Shown: piece after piece, positions 46,601 through 54,754 of the stretch | Layout: each line of letters opens with the position of its first letter | Numbering within the stretch: the stretch's first letter is position 1 | NCBI GenBank assembly: GCA_002688185.1 | Contig: NZCE01000042.1 | Location: 1 to 64,000 of the forward strand | DNA length: 64,000 nt | Origin: Spirochaetales bacterium | Lineage (GTDB): Bacteria; Spirochaetota; Spirochaetia; ARS1246 | Direction: 5' to 3' | Program-made: the position numbers and the translations under genes | The notes under the pieces: model-generated | Database searches by the model: none | Told to the model about the DNA's origin: nothing | The model's input: only the letters and a program-made list of their open reading frames with translations

Positions 46601-48266
46601 CAGAGAGAGTGTGGACGGGGTGATATCGGAGGAAGACCAGCAAACAATTCGTGCGTTGTCCGATGAAGCCGCGGAGGTCGATGGTCAGATTCTCAGCATA
46701 CTTACCGAATTAGGGAATGTTATAAGCAGCGTTCCCGAATATAACTCCGAGAAACTCTCGCGGGAGCTAACCGAATATACGTTCTATAGGCCTATTGTAT
46801 ATTATCAGAATGATGACAACCGCTACTTTCACGGTATGGTTCGGTTGGGAATCTCAACGGAAGGTATTCTAAGGCTCATAACCACAGAAAGAAGGAATAT
46901 CTTATTCACTACGGGAATTGTTGCTCTGCTGGCCGTGGGGATTGGTATTGTAAGTGCTCTCGTGTTGTCGTCGATTATTATCCGTCCTATTCGGCGACTT
47001 CTGAGAGGCGTGGAGGTAATTCGGGACACGGAGGACAAAGAAGAGCTCAAACAACACGTAATTGCAATTCGCACAAAGGACGAAATTGCAGATCTCGCCG
47101 AGGCCGTTAACCAAATGACCGTTGGACTTGCGGAGGCCGCGGCGGCCAACAAGGATCTGATTGTTGGTAAAGACACGCAAAAGATGTTTACACCCCTCGA
47201 GCAAGATCCCAACACGGGGAGAAAATTGACCACCGCCGTGGAAAGTAATGATAATATAGAGTTTTTTGGTTACTACGAGGGCGCAAGAGGCGTTTCAGGA
47301 GACTATTTTGACTATGCGAAATTGGATGACCAACATTATGCCGTGATAAAATGCGATGTAGCAGGAAAGGGAGTACCGGCCTCCCTTATCATGGTGGAGG
47401 TGGCCACGATTTTTCTGGACTATTTTCGTAGCTGGAAATTGCAGTCCCATGGCATACATCTTGATCAACTCGTCTACAGGATCAACGATCTTGTAGAGCA
47501 GCGCGGGTTTCAGGGCCGTTTTGCAGCGCTACTAGTTGCCATTATCAACGTAAAATCAGGCGCAACATACTTCTGCCATGCAGGCGATAATATTCTTCAT
47601 ATTTTTAATAATGAGCAGCAAAAAATGACACAGCGAGTTCTTCCGGAGGCCCCGGCTTCAGGTGTTTTCTCCTCGGATCTGATAGAGATGGGGAGCGGCT
47701 TTCAGCAGATACCTCATGTTATGAAAAGCGGTGACATACTGCTTCTCTTTACTGACGGCGTGGAGGAAGATAAACGCCACTTTTTGGATGAGAATTTCAA
47801 GCCAATGACATGCGCTGAAGACCCATCCGGGGACAACGGTAATCACGGCAACCACTCGATTGGAGAGGACAATGAAGAGGTGGGGATTTCTCGGATCTAT
47901 GATGTGATAAACGCCGTTATGAGCAGAGGAACGTATGAGTTGGTGAAATATCATAGTCCGACACCCGGTGAGAGCCTTGTATTCGATTTTTCGACCTGTG
48001 AAGGGACCGTAACAGAGGCGGTCCTCGCCATGACGGCTATGGATAAGATTTTCAGGCTGATCCCCGATCCGTCCGCCGGCGCGAGCGATAGGGTTCGTAT
48101 CGACGTGAAGATTGATGAGTTTCTCAGGAAGCATTTCACTTCCTACAGCAGGTATTTTAGGAGCCCGGAAATAGATGAGCTGTTTCCCGAGTATGTCCAC
48201 TTTCCGCATCTGAAAGAAGATTACCAGTATGACGACCTCACGATACTTGGTGTAAGAAAGGTATAA
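43641..48266 (+). CDS. Membrane sensor with HAMP and SpoIIE-type PP2C phosphatase domains
   Basis: The 1541-residue protein has a signal peptide (KLIVILLICAVAPIGFSQ), a large extracytoplasmic part to about 755 with propeller-like repeats (NNNVALVWQESRIS, GKIVMTWERS) and two fibronectin-III-like domains (residues 430-650), and a TM helix near 757-780. A second TM helix (826-851), a further outer domain with coiled coil (852-1085), a third TM helix (1086-1110) and a HAMP domain follow. The SpoIIE/RsbU phosphatase (1200-1541) has metal-binding Asp residues in GVSGDYFDY, KCDVAGKG and LFTDGVEE. It would dephosphorylate a Ser/Thr phosphoprotein, typically an anti-anti-sigma factor, upon an outside signal. 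No STAS partner is in the window. Confidence 0.9.
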   Translation: MMRSRKLIVILLICAVAPIGFSQFGDTGIYWEYPDILVPSPAKYLKVADNNNNVALVWQESRISEANRGEIYLSLRYKSGVEDWFGLHRFAGPYPFVGREVPIYSAVIDEHGTVYVAILAGSRSVEIYRMLSGETEIREISTIEMAATTVAPHLFIGSNGGLLLFLTQDILEETVEISELEGRGTTAIFYSKSDDGQEWGNFVPFVEDDALKVTLHFLPRHAALGQRDYVVFQSYMSEEANPGRSSNQLFVKQSADYGASWSVAKRLTNYSEVIGGSVRSPGEFDNQNAHLYPVDGKIVMTWERSANLANPQIYYAELNASSDIVGIPERVSQGGRATHAPQGFWFRDRLYLHWFDDREGTEHIILAYKRGGLLWAESVISRGLEGASLFAAPFVLNSELHFAWENRNGFLSSIAYLGPDHTVVAPILRPGDFREGERYGRDSFAVNWNLPADSTGIEGFSVVWDRDPEGVPMQEVTLSADNRSMETRLPEDGYWYAHISAKDHAGNWSKPSTVSVIRDTTPPEQVEFIEPEMDENGYLVSNTFGFSWKPPKDEDLAGYSYRLQYLDTYRKTLEYTAAALKRPAVGINLRTPEISIRNRDNGLWALSVTSIDSVGNAGFPTFLFFRLDKYVPETYITSVGTAEDDLGRISIEIIGRGFNVGGNVNRIVLDTDRKAPWDYVYSFDLGSYRVDTDRKISGLILEGLGEGDYWLGVEHPLRGLHFAPRSLAVEPMGKIKFGDFAATRPVRFFFSPSGKFPLPFNTIVVLMILSLLGFLLVFSFQRMAVVAREGKMLRVEVTKLLSEEMPETQRRERIREMKRKGMGLRVKFSFITILLVISTVLLVAFPLLVIMTNTQERILAEGLEDKAAVMLDSAASGARSYLPEKEAFQLGLLTRQSEGVDEALYITITGEGSTDVENTGYIWATNDSNIEDKINTDDFNLGLSRLDDGVTPLTDGLSQRLEELANQEVSELRKRSDELRDQQAAIFRESVDGVISEEDQQTIRALSDEAAEVDGQILSILTELGNVISSVPEYNSEKLSRELTEYTFYRPIVYYQNDDNRYFHGMVRLGISTEGILRLITTERRNILFTTGIVALLAVGIGIVSALVLSSIIIRPIRRLLRGVEVIRDTEDKEELKQHVIAIRTKDEIADLAEAVNQMTVGLAEAAAANKDLIVGKDTQKMFTPLEQDPNTGRKLTTAVESNDNIEFFGYYEGARGVSGDYFDYAKLDDQHYAVIKCDVAGKGVPASLIMVEVATIFLDYFRSWKLQSHGIHLDQLVYRINDLVEQRGFQGRFAALLVAIINVKSGATYFCHAGDNILHIFNNEQQKMTQRVLPEAPASGVFSSDLIEMGSGFQQIPHVMKSGDILLLFTDGVEEDKRHFLDENFKPMTCAEDPSGDNGNHGNHSIGEDNEEVGISRIYDVINAVMSRGTYELVKYHSPTPGESLVFDFSTCEGTVTEAVLAMTAMDKIFRLIPDPSAGASDRVRIDVKIDEFLRKHFTSYSRYFRSPEIDELFPEYVHFPHLKEDYQYDDLTILGVRKV

Positions 48267-48268
48267 CG

Positions 48269-49090
48269 GTGGAGCCGCGGATTCGGGTTGTTGGTCTGGG
48301 AATCCGCCCCGTTCTCGGCAATTGGGCCGTCCATGAGAGCGTAGATTACAGGACTATTGACAGCTCTACGGAATTGATTGACGTGGACTCCCAAAGACAG
48401 GTAATAATTGACGCCTGCGAGGCGGCGCCGGCCACTGAGGCGACGGCAAATAAAATCTGCCGGGCCGTGGAAAAAGGTTGTTACGTGGCGGTGCAGCCAA
48501 CTGATCACGGCCTGTTGGCAGCGTTTGACAAGGTCAATCTTTATGCGACTAATAGGGTGTTTTTTTTTATTCCGATGCTCTACCGGCCCGTTTGTCTCGA
48601 GCTTATGCGCCTATTGGCCGAAAAGCACCTCGGGCCGCCGGCAGGCATCGAGAGCAGCTTTGCCCTGGGCGCGGATGAAACTCTTTATGGACCCTTGGCG
48701 CTTCTCTACTTATTGGTGACCGACCCGAGGGGAAAAACCATTGTTTGGCGTCAAGGGGAGAACAATGCGGTGACGGGTTTGATCTGGAGCGATTCCCGCG
48801 CGGCAACATTTTGCTGCTATTACGATGAAAAAGGCGCAAATAGTAGAGTTTCGGTGGCCTGCAAAAGAGGAACAATCATCGGCACATTAGGGCGGGCTGA
48901 TTGTCTTTTTGCGGCTCCCGCCGGTGAAACGCCCTACCATCTTCCTCTACCTGAAGGTAATGGGCTATATTATTTCCAGATCGATATGATTCAAGGAGCA
49001 CAAGCCGGGAGTCCGTCGGTCGTCCTTCCCTCGGTAGTGGGCCGCCGAGCACTGCGGTGGATACAGGAGATTATTAATGAAGGAACGTAG
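48269..49090 (+). CDS. Degenerate Gfo/Idh-like protein, function unknown
   Basis: This 273-residue protein begins at GTG 48269, two bases after the phosphatase stop. Its middle (AVEKGCYVAVQPTDHGLLAA, LYRPVCLELMRLLAEKHLGP) resembles the segment after the Rossmann fold in Gfo/Idh/MocA proteins, but the GxGxxG loop, the EKP motif and most of the N-terminal domain are missing, so it probably does not bind NAD. I treat the similarity as weak. It overlaps the zinc-ribbon gene by 14 bases and so lies in the same operon as the sensor phosphatase. A non-enzymatic role is possible. Confidence 0.6.
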   Translation: MEPRIRVVGLGIRPVLGNWAVHESVDYRTIDSSTELIDVDSQRQVIIDACEAAPATEATANKICRAVEKGCYVAVQPTDHGLLAAFDKVNLYATNRVFFFIPMLYRPVCLELMRLLAEKHLGPPAGIESSFALGADETLYGPLALLYLLVTDPRGKTIVWRQGENNAVTGLIWSDSRAATFCCYYDEKGANSRVSVACKRGTIIGTLGRADCLFAAPAGETPYHLPLPEGNGLYYFQIDMIQGAQAGSPSVVLPSVVGRRALRWIQEIINEGT

Positions 49091-49448
49091 TTTCTATTGT
49101 GAAGATTGCGGCAAACCAGTGTCGCTACGTAGCGAGAAATGTCCGTCGTGCGGCAAGCAGTTTGACGCGGTGAAGTGCCCCGTATGCGAGTTCCTCGGCA
49201 GTGCCACCGTGTTTTCCGATGGTTGCCCTTCATGCGGGTATCTTAGCTCATCAAACAAAATAAAAGGCGGTGGGCTCGTTGAGGTAAGCTTAGAAGAGGG
49301 GACAAAAGGAGCTCAATTGCCTGATGAATTACCACCAAAGCCTGCGCCAAAAAAGCGGTCCCTCCCAGGGTGGGCGTATACGCTGATATCGGTGGTGTTG
49401 CTTGGGTTCCTTGTGATTTTGCTTGTACTTTATTTGCAGCTCGATTAG
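49077..49448 (+). CDS. Double zinc-ribbon protein with C-terminal membrane anchor
   Basis: The 123-residue protein has four CxxC pairs in its first 60 residues (YCEDCG, CPSCGKQF, KCPVCEF, CPSCGYL), forming two zinc ribbons. A linker rich in Pro and Lys leads to one C-terminal TM helix (WAYTLISVVLLGFLVILLVL). The ribbons would face the cytoplasm. Such tail-anchored zinc ribbons often bind RNA, DNA or protein partners at the membrane; the target is unknown here. It overlaps the previous gene by 14 bases, which points to co-expression with the sensor phosphatase operon. Confidence 0.78.
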   Translation: MKERSFYCEDCGKPVSLRSEKCPSCGKQFDAVKCPVCEFLGSATVFSDGCPSCGYLSSSNKIKGGGLVEVSLEEGTKGAQLPDELPPKPAPKKRSLPGWAYTLISVVLLGFLVILLVLYLQLD

Positions 49449-49561
49449 CGGAGGCCGTGACATTTGTAAATTTTGTGCAATTATGGAAATAGGCAGAATA
49501 TTCATATATGCTTAAGTCGAACCGGGTGCACGCGGAGCGAAAATTGTGATGGTGAAATCGA

Positions 49562-51541
49562 ATGATTGCTAAGCGAGACGTGCTTACTCTCCTCAGGCTT
49601 TTTGCCATCAGGAAAAAAAGCCAGACTTTGAGTTTTCCGGAGTTTGTTACTTTCTCACAGAAATACGCGGAAAAAAAAGGTCCGGAAAATCCCTCTCTCG
49701 CGAGCCTGGCGAGTGACACCGAGATACAGCTGATTACGCAGTTGGAAGATCTATCGGGAGACAACCGATGTACTATCAACTACGAGCAGGGAAAAATCGG
49801 CACGGTTGTCTACCCTGAGTTTTTCCCGCAACTTGTCAAAAAAAAATATAAGGCCCTTAACGACGATCCGGAAATTCCCTTCCCCACCGTCGGCGGGATG
49901 GAGCTTACTTTGCCGTCCGGTGTGATTACCGATGTGAATGTAAGGGGAGAGTTTGTCAGCATTATAGAAAAGTCAAAAGAAGGAGAATCGAAGCTACTCA
50001 GACTCATTTTCCCGGAGGGAATCAACAGCTTCCTTGTACCATCGGACTTGGTAAAGAGTCAGTTGCTCAGAATGTGCATCGCTAAGCTCAGGCTTTATCT
50101 AAACACACAGAAAAACGCATCTTACATGGCAAGCAAGTTAAAAAGCGTATTCCCGGCCAGGGAGCAGCAAGTCAGCGACATGATAAGCCGTATAATTACC
50201 CAAAGTGGCCAAATAATAGAGTCCATCACAAAACCAACGGACTTTACCTTTAGCTTTTGGACCAATCTCGCCAATTCAATTATCAGAGAATACAGGGAGA
50301 AGGTCACCAAGCTCGAGAAAGAGCATAGCTTTTGCCAAGCCGCATATCTGCTCGGGTATTTCAACGTTTATAACAAGAGTCTCGTGCGCAAACAGAAAGA
50401 TGTCAAGGCTGCGTTTGGAGTTCTCGACAGAAAGCTCCGGCAGGCTCCGTTCGTTTTTACTGTCTCCGATATTTCAAATTTCAAGGACAAAAATGGTCTG
50501 CCTCTTACAAAAAAGTATTCATCAACCCAGATGCATGAGTTTCTCGAAAAAAAGACCACGCCGGGGGATGACAAATCCCTTCCGGATATCTTAAGAATTA
50601 AGACCGCTGATACTAAAGAGTATTTTATTACGAAGGACGTTGTTATCCCTCTTACGGCAAAAAAAATCCAGGATGCGTCGGCTGAGTATAGAAAGCAATA
50701 TATTGAAGAGTGGATGAGCTATATTGAGCAAGTAAAAAAAGTAAAAGAGATGAAAAGCGATGAAGCGTTTATCTCCCAACTGGATTCCCGGGTCAGAAAG
50801 GCCGAGCCGTTACTTGGCGCGCTACTAAGCTACGAATTGCTCTATCTGCTGCTCCAAGAGACGAAATCAGGCACCGAGGTGTCTAATAGGGTGAGCAGAA
50901 TCCTCGATACCCCCCATAGCAGACTGATACCTATGGATGAAATTCTCAGGCTTAATAGGCGCGAGCTTTTTACGCAGGCAAAGGTAAACCTCCCTTTTTG
51001 GAAATCCATGCCGTTCTTGAACCGGATGCTCTCATTTATGGGGACAATGTTTACGGGGTCCAAAAAGACCAAAAGGAAAAAAGGCAGAGCCGCGGCATCG
51101 GTGGACACTTCGGGGGCAAAGCTTCTCGGCGCGCATACGGTAGTTGGCGATTCATCCGAGGATATTCCGTCTCCAAAACCGGCAGACGGACGCAGTCGGT
51201 CGTCCCAAACACAGGCGCTGAAAAATGCAATGGCCAGGCTAAAAATCGAGTTTGTCGGGAGCTCTTCACTTGATGAGAGTATGGGTGGCTTAATTGATCG
51301 CTGGAATATGATGTTTGATCCCCAGGCAAAGGCCAATTTAGTTGAGGACGTAAACTCACTTGTGAGAGATTTTTTGCGCAAGCTAAGGCGCGGCTTTCTC
51401 GTTAAACCCCCGGATTCGCGTCGGATCAGGACAATGGCCGCGAGCTTGGCAGACAACCATGCCTTTGATCAGATCAAACGGCGGGACGCGTTTCAGCGAT
51501 ATATCGAGCTCTATATGATTAAAACCCTCAGCGGCAAGTAG
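49562..51541 (+). CDS. 659-residue cytoplasmic protein, unknown function
   Basis: I do not recognise this protein. It has no signal peptide and no TM helix. The N-terminal 120 residues are mixed (KRDVLTLLRLFAIRKKSQTL), the middle is helical with a coiled-coil-like stretch (IREYREKVTKLEKEHSFCQA), and the region around 490-560 is low-complexity and basic (GSKKTKRKKGRAAAS). The C-terminal 120 residues are conserved-looking helices (ALKNAMARLKIEFVGSSSLD). The order suggests a large scaffold or regulatory protein. It lies 113 bases after the zinc-ribbon gene and may belong to the same locus. No ribosome site is strong at ATG 49562. Confidence 0.6.
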   Translation: MIAKRDVLTLLRLFAIRKKSQTLSFPEFVTFSQKYAEKKGPENPSLASLASDTEIQLITQLEDLSGDNRCTINYEQGKIGTVVYPEFFPQLVKKKYKALNDDPEIPFPTVGGMELTLPSGVITDVNVRGEFVSIIEKSKEGESKLLRLIFPEGINSFLVPSDLVKSQLLRMCIAKLRLYLNTQKNASYMASKLKSVFPAREQQVSDMISRIITQSGQIIESITKPTDFTFSFWTNLANSIIREYREKVTKLEKEHSFCQAAYLLGYFNVYNKSLVRKQKDVKAAFGVLDRKLRQAPFVFTVSDISNFKDKNGLPLTKKYSSTQMHEFLEKKTTPGDDKSLPDILRIKTADTKEYFITKDVVIPLTAKKIQDASAEYRKQYIEEWMSYIEQVKKVKEMKSDEAFISQLDSRVRKAEPLLGALLSYELLYLLLQETKSGTEVSNRVSRILDTPHSRLIPMDEILRLNRRELFTQAKVNLPFWKSMPFLNRMLSFMGTMFTGSKKTKRKKGRAAASVDTSGAKLLGAHTVVGDSSEDIPSPKPADGRSRSSQTQALKNAMARLKIEFVGSSSLDESMGGLIDRWNMMFDPQAKANLVEDVNSLVRDFLRKLRRGFLVKPPDSRRIRTMAASLADNHAFDQIKRRDAFQRYIELYMIKTLSGK

Positions 51542-51564
51542 GTCGCAGCTTTCTGGCATGTCGC

Positions 51565-52779
51565 TTAATAGCCCAAGGCACGTTTGTGCCTAAAATAGAG
51601 GAGAGTTTCCACAAAGGCTCTATTTTCTAGAGGATCTCCCTCGGAAAAGAATAAATGTGAGTCACAGTTGCAATCGCTGCACCCAAAACCTAAAACCCGG
51701 TGAGGTATAACCCGGCTAATTGCCAGGGCCAGCTCACATTCGAGACCGGACCGGGTGTAAATGGGAAATCCCTTCACCGAATCGGCCCTGGTGGTCAGAT
51801 AGTCGATGTGCCAACGAAGGGGCTTTTTCTTTCTCATGTGGCGTCGAATCCGATGGGTTAAGCCCTGCAAAGCGGAACCTACATAAATGTAAAAGCCTTG
51901 GTTATAGCGAATGTTTCCCTTTGCGCCGGTGGAGATTATTTGAGGAGTTTCTAATCTTACCGTCAATAGATAAATACCTGAGTTTTTCTCGAGCAGCTTA
52001 ACCGGCGACAGATCCACAGGGACGCACAAGTTTTCAACCGCGGCAAATCCCTTTGCATCGGTTTCCACATTTACCGCATAAATAGTTGCATCGGTGTTTG
52101 AAAGGGCTGTTGAGAAGTCGGGATCGGTGTGAATATTCGGAACAAAAACCTTGGCACGTGGCCGCCCTATGACAAATAACACGGCGGCTTGATCGATTTG
52201 ATTCCCGGATCGATGGATCTGCGTGAGATGACGGATATGCCTGGTTCCACGCGCAGAAGGCGCGTCCGGAAACATTGCCACGCCGTGTTGGCACAGGGTA
52301 CACGCCTTGACCTCCATGGCTATAGTTCGATTTCCGCTTTTAACCTCAAAATCAAAACGGGAATAACCGCGGCTCCGGAATCCGGTTTCTGGGCGTCCTG
52401 GATCGGCTCCCGGCCAAAATGTTACTTCTCGCCGCACTATGGCGTCTTTTCCGTATAGCTGTTGAATAATCAACTCCTCTACCAGTGAGTTGGTGCGTTG
52501 CGAATCCAGCGGAACCACTTCTCCGCAGTGTAGTGCTGCAACCAACGTGTATGCGGTTTTTCGGTCTCTATTGGAGCGGTTCCGCTCGAATATGAGAGGA
52601 GTTCCAGGGAGCAGTATTTCCAACAATCTCCCGGGGTTTGGGCAATGAGCTCTAATAATGCCGGTGTTTGTTCTCGCCTCAACAATGAATCTGTTCGGTC
52701 TGGCGAGAAATTGCCCACGGATATCCGGAATAAAAACTCGGATCTGCTTTTTCAACTGACTATGCCGTTTCAAAATCAT
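51565..52779 (-). CDS. sfsA: SfsA nuclease-like protein fused to a DUF123 (GIY-YIG-like) domain
   Basis: The 404-residue protein joins two families. Residues 1-235 match SfsA (FLARPNRFIVEARTNTGIIR, AHCPNPGRLLEILLPGTPL, FDFEVKSGNRTIAMEVKACT), whose PD-(D/E)xK-type core suggests nucleic-acid cleavage. Residues 270-404 match DUF123 (SGIYLLTVRLE, GFYIYVGSALQGLTHRIRRH, LRWHIDYLTTRADSV, GCSDCNCDSHLFF), a GIY-YIG relative. The longest frame begins at 52839, but a terminator hairpin lies at 52798-52826 inside that stretch, so I start at ATG 52779. No ribosome site is clear there. A DNA or RNA processing nuclease is inferred; the pairing of two nuclease folds in one chain is notable. Confidence 0.85.
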   Translation of the reverse strand: MILKRHSQLKKQIRVFIPDIRGQFLARPNRFIVEARTNTGIIRAHCPNPGRLLEILLPGTPLIFERNRSNRDRKTAYTLVAALHCGEVVPLDSQRTNSLVEELIIQQLYGKDAIVRREVTFWPGADPGRPETGFRSRGYSRFDFEVKSGNRTIAMEVKACTLCQHGVAMFPDAPSARGTRHIRHLTQIHRSGNQIDQAAVLFVIGRPRAKVFVPNIHTDPDFSTALSNTDATIYAVNVETDAKGFAAVENLCVPVDLSPVKLLEKNSGIYLLTVRLETPQIISTGAKGNIRYNQGFYIYVGSALQGLTHRIRRHMRKKKPLRWHIDYLTTRADSVKGFPIYTRSGLECELALAISRVIPHRVLGFGCSDCNCDSHLFFSEGDPLENRAFVETLLYFRHKRALGY

Positions 52780-52797
52780 TTTTATGGCGCTGGAAGC

Positions 52798-52826
52798 AAA
52801 AAAAGACCCGTCATTTACGACGGGCT
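52798..52826 (-). terminator. Intrinsic terminator downstream of fabZ
   Basis: On the minus strand CCCGTC (52824-52819 side) and GACGGG form a stem with a 6-base loop, and seven T residues follow at 52804-52798. It lies about 40 bases after the fabZ stop and ahead of the sfsA start. Confidence 0.75.
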
Positions 52827-52865
52827 CTTGAAGCGACACCGATAATTATCAGATACTATCTGAGA

Positions 52866-53297
52866 CTAGGCGCCGTCACCACTCGTGTCCACCAGACACA
52901 TCCATTCTGCTTCCGCCGCCACGTCTTCCCCGACATAGGCCTTGCCGCTCTGCCTAATCATCCGTTTAGAAATCCGATCGTTCTGGATGTGCAGTTTCAC
53001 CGTATCTCCCGGCACCACCTGCTTTCTAAATTTCACCTTGTCGACAGTAGCCAGAAAAAACAGCGCATTTCCCAGGGCGCCGGATTCTCGAACGCCCGCC
53101 CCGCCGCATTGAGCCATAGTTTCAACCAAAATAACACCAGGAACGACCGGATGCCCGGGAAAGTGCCCTTTAAAAAAAAACTCCGCATCAGAAAAGGTCT
53201 TGTAACCAATTATCTCTTGATCGTTCACCTTCTCGAGTCTGTCCACGAACAAAAACGGATCTCTGTGGGGGAGCAACTCCTTCATATCTTCAGTCAT
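52866..53297 (-). CDS. fabZ: 3-Hydroxyacyl-ACP dehydratase, FabZ type
   Basis: This 143-residue hot-dog-fold enzyme removes water from beta-hydroxyacyl-ACP in fatty-acid synthesis. The catalytic histidine lies in GHFPGHPVVPGV and the catalytic glutamate in LVETMAQCGG, both in the family order. The opening LPHRDPFLFVDRL is diagnostic. AGGAG precedes ATG 53297. It ends at the terminator at 52798-52826. No other fatty-acid gene adjoins it, so it is a single-gene unit downstream of the TlpA-like gene's promoter side. Cytoplasmic. Confidence 0.93.
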   Translation of the reverse strand: MTEDMKELLPHRDPFLFVDRLEKVNDQEIIGYKTFSDAEFFFKGHFPGHPVVPGVILVETMAQCGGAGVRESGALGNALFFLATVDKVKFRKQVVPGDTVKLHIQNDRISKRMIRQSGKAYVGEDVAAEAEWMCLVDTSGDGA

Positions 53298-53350
53298 GAC
53301 ACACTCCTGTCAGGATGATTGTGCCATTATACCGATTTAAACCGGGCGTC

Positions 53351-53923
53351 TCAATTGCTGGCGGCTTTTATGCTCAGCTGGTTCTTAAAGGTCTCGTAAA
53401 CACCATCTTCATCCCACCGCCTACTCCCTATGAGGAATCCGATGGCATATCCTTCTGTATTGATAAGATAGGTTGTAGGAATGCTGCGGGCGCCGTAATC
53501 TGCACCCACTCTTCCGTTTCTGTCCAAAACGACAGGGAACGTAAACTCCGCGTCTTGAATAAATTTTTTGACCGTCCGCTCAGACTCCTGCAGGTCCACT
53601 GCGAGAATCTCGAAATCATAGCCTTTAAGCGTGTCATACATAGTCTGCATTGACGGCATCTCTACACGGCACGGTCCGCACCACGTTGCCCAGAAATTCA
53701 GGAACACAAATTTGCCCTTAAATGAGCTCAGCGACACATCATCTCCATTGAGGTCTTTGAGCGTAAAATCGGGCGCCTCCACCGGCTCGCGAAACACCTG
53801 AAATCCAAGCTCCATGAGCTGTTCTTGAGTTTTTGTGGGCGGTTCTCCCGCTTCTTCATCCGCCACCAAAGGCGTAGTTACTACAAAGAGAATAACGATG
53901 ATGGTATATATAAAATTTCTCAT
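53351..53923 (-). CDS. TlpA/ResA-like thioredoxin, exported
   Basis: The 190-residue protein has a signal peptide (RNFIYTIIVILFVVTTPLVA) and a thioredoxin domain with WCGPC in NFWATWCGPCRVEM, preceded by APDFTLKDLNGDDVSLSSF and followed by the cis-Pro loop SIPTTYLIN. Such periplasmic proteins reduce disulfides for cytochrome c maturation or antioxidant defence. I start at ATG 53923 because the signal peptide begins there and GAGAGG lies upstream; the frame is open from 53986. It may share a transcript with the CPBP protease gene just upstream. Confidence 0.9.
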   Translation of the reverse strand: MRNFIYTIIVILFVVTTPLVADEEAGEPPTKTQEQLMELGFQVFREPVEAPDFTLKDLNGDDVSLSSFKGKFVFLNFWATWCGPCRVEMPSMQTMYDTLKGYDFEILAVDLQESERTVKKFIQDAEFTFPVVLDRNGRVGADYGARSIPTTYLINTEGYAIGFLIGSRRWDEDGVYETFKNQLSIKAASN

Positions 53924-53995
53924 ACTATGTTCCTCTCCAATTAAAGATACTACCTTGACTACATGAAAACAAAAAAAATTCCTCAACAGATCTCA

Positions 53996-54670
53996 CTACT
54001 TGAAAAAAGAAATGCCGATAATGATCCCGAAATTATACAGTGCGTGGGCTATCGCTAAGAGATGGATATTGCGAGTCTTTGTAAAACACCACGCAAGGAA
54101 TCCACCGATAACTAAGGTCCCCAAAAAAGATGCAATTCCTTCATAGATATGGCCGATACTGAAAAAGAGAGCTGAAATTGCAGCTGCGGTGTACTCCTTC
54201 TGTCCTACCGCCACCAAATCCACAAACATGTAGGACCGGAAAAAAAGCTCTTCTTTATAACCGGTGGTGAGGCAAACGAGAGCCAGAAGGATAATATTCG
54301 GCAAATCTCTCAAATCGAGCTCGATAGTGCCGATAAATCCTAGGGATTCTGTTCCCAGGGCACGAGACAACAGCGAGGCTATGGCGGAGAGAAGAACTAT
54401 CCCGCCCAAAATGGCAAAAATCCGGGGTATTCCTCGTAGTTTAAGACCGGATAGGCCATAGGCGGCGGCTTGAGAATTTGCCAGCATCACGAAAAGCAGA
54501 AGGAATACTTGAGGTATTCCAATCACCAGATTGAGCAGCAGGGACGATGGAGTTGAGAGCGATTGCGCCGCCGATTCAGCACTTTGGTACAGATAACCAG
54601 GAAGGAAAATGACTAGGAAGAGGATTAAGGGTCCTGATATTTGACCAAATCGATCAACTTTGTGTAGCAT
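53996..54670 (-). CDS. CPBP (CAAX-like) intramembrane metalloprotease
   Basis: The 224-residue membrane protein has about six hydrophobic helices and the family motifs: YKEELFFRSYMFVDL with the EE...R signature, and FFSIGHIYEG with the metal-binding His. CPBP proteases cut prenylated or other peptides in the membrane; the bacterial substrates are mostly unknown. The region following (FLGTLVIGGFLAWCFTKTRN, LAIAHALYNFGIIIG) is also typical. AGAGGA precedes ATG 54670. It is divergent from the PilZ gene, and the TlpA-like gene follows it. Confidence 0.85.
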   Translation of the reverse strand: MLHKVDRFGQISGPLILFLVIFLPGYLYQSAESAAQSLSTPSSLLLNLVIGIPQVFLLLFVMLANSQAAAYGLSGLKLRGIPRIFAILGGIVLLSAIASLLSRALGTESLGFIGTIELDLRDLPNIILLALVCLTTGYKEELFFRSYMFVDLVAVGQKEYTAAAISALFFSIGHIYEGIASFLGTLVIGGFLAWCFTKTRNIHLLAIAHALYNFGIIIGISFFK

Positions 54671-54754
54671 GCAATTCCTCTTATTCTGCTATAATGATTG
54701 TGGCAGCCATGCGCCCGGATATGCAATAGCGAACACGTAGGGAGGCGTTGGATT

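Noticed and set aside
47658..48209. 183-codon frame antisense to the phosphatase domain
   Set aside because: It mirrors codon bias of the sense gene and shows no protein-like pattern.
50842..51456. 204-codon frame antisense to the 659-residue gene
   Set aside because: Serine- and proline-rich shadow translation with no ribosome site; the sense frame is longer and continuous.
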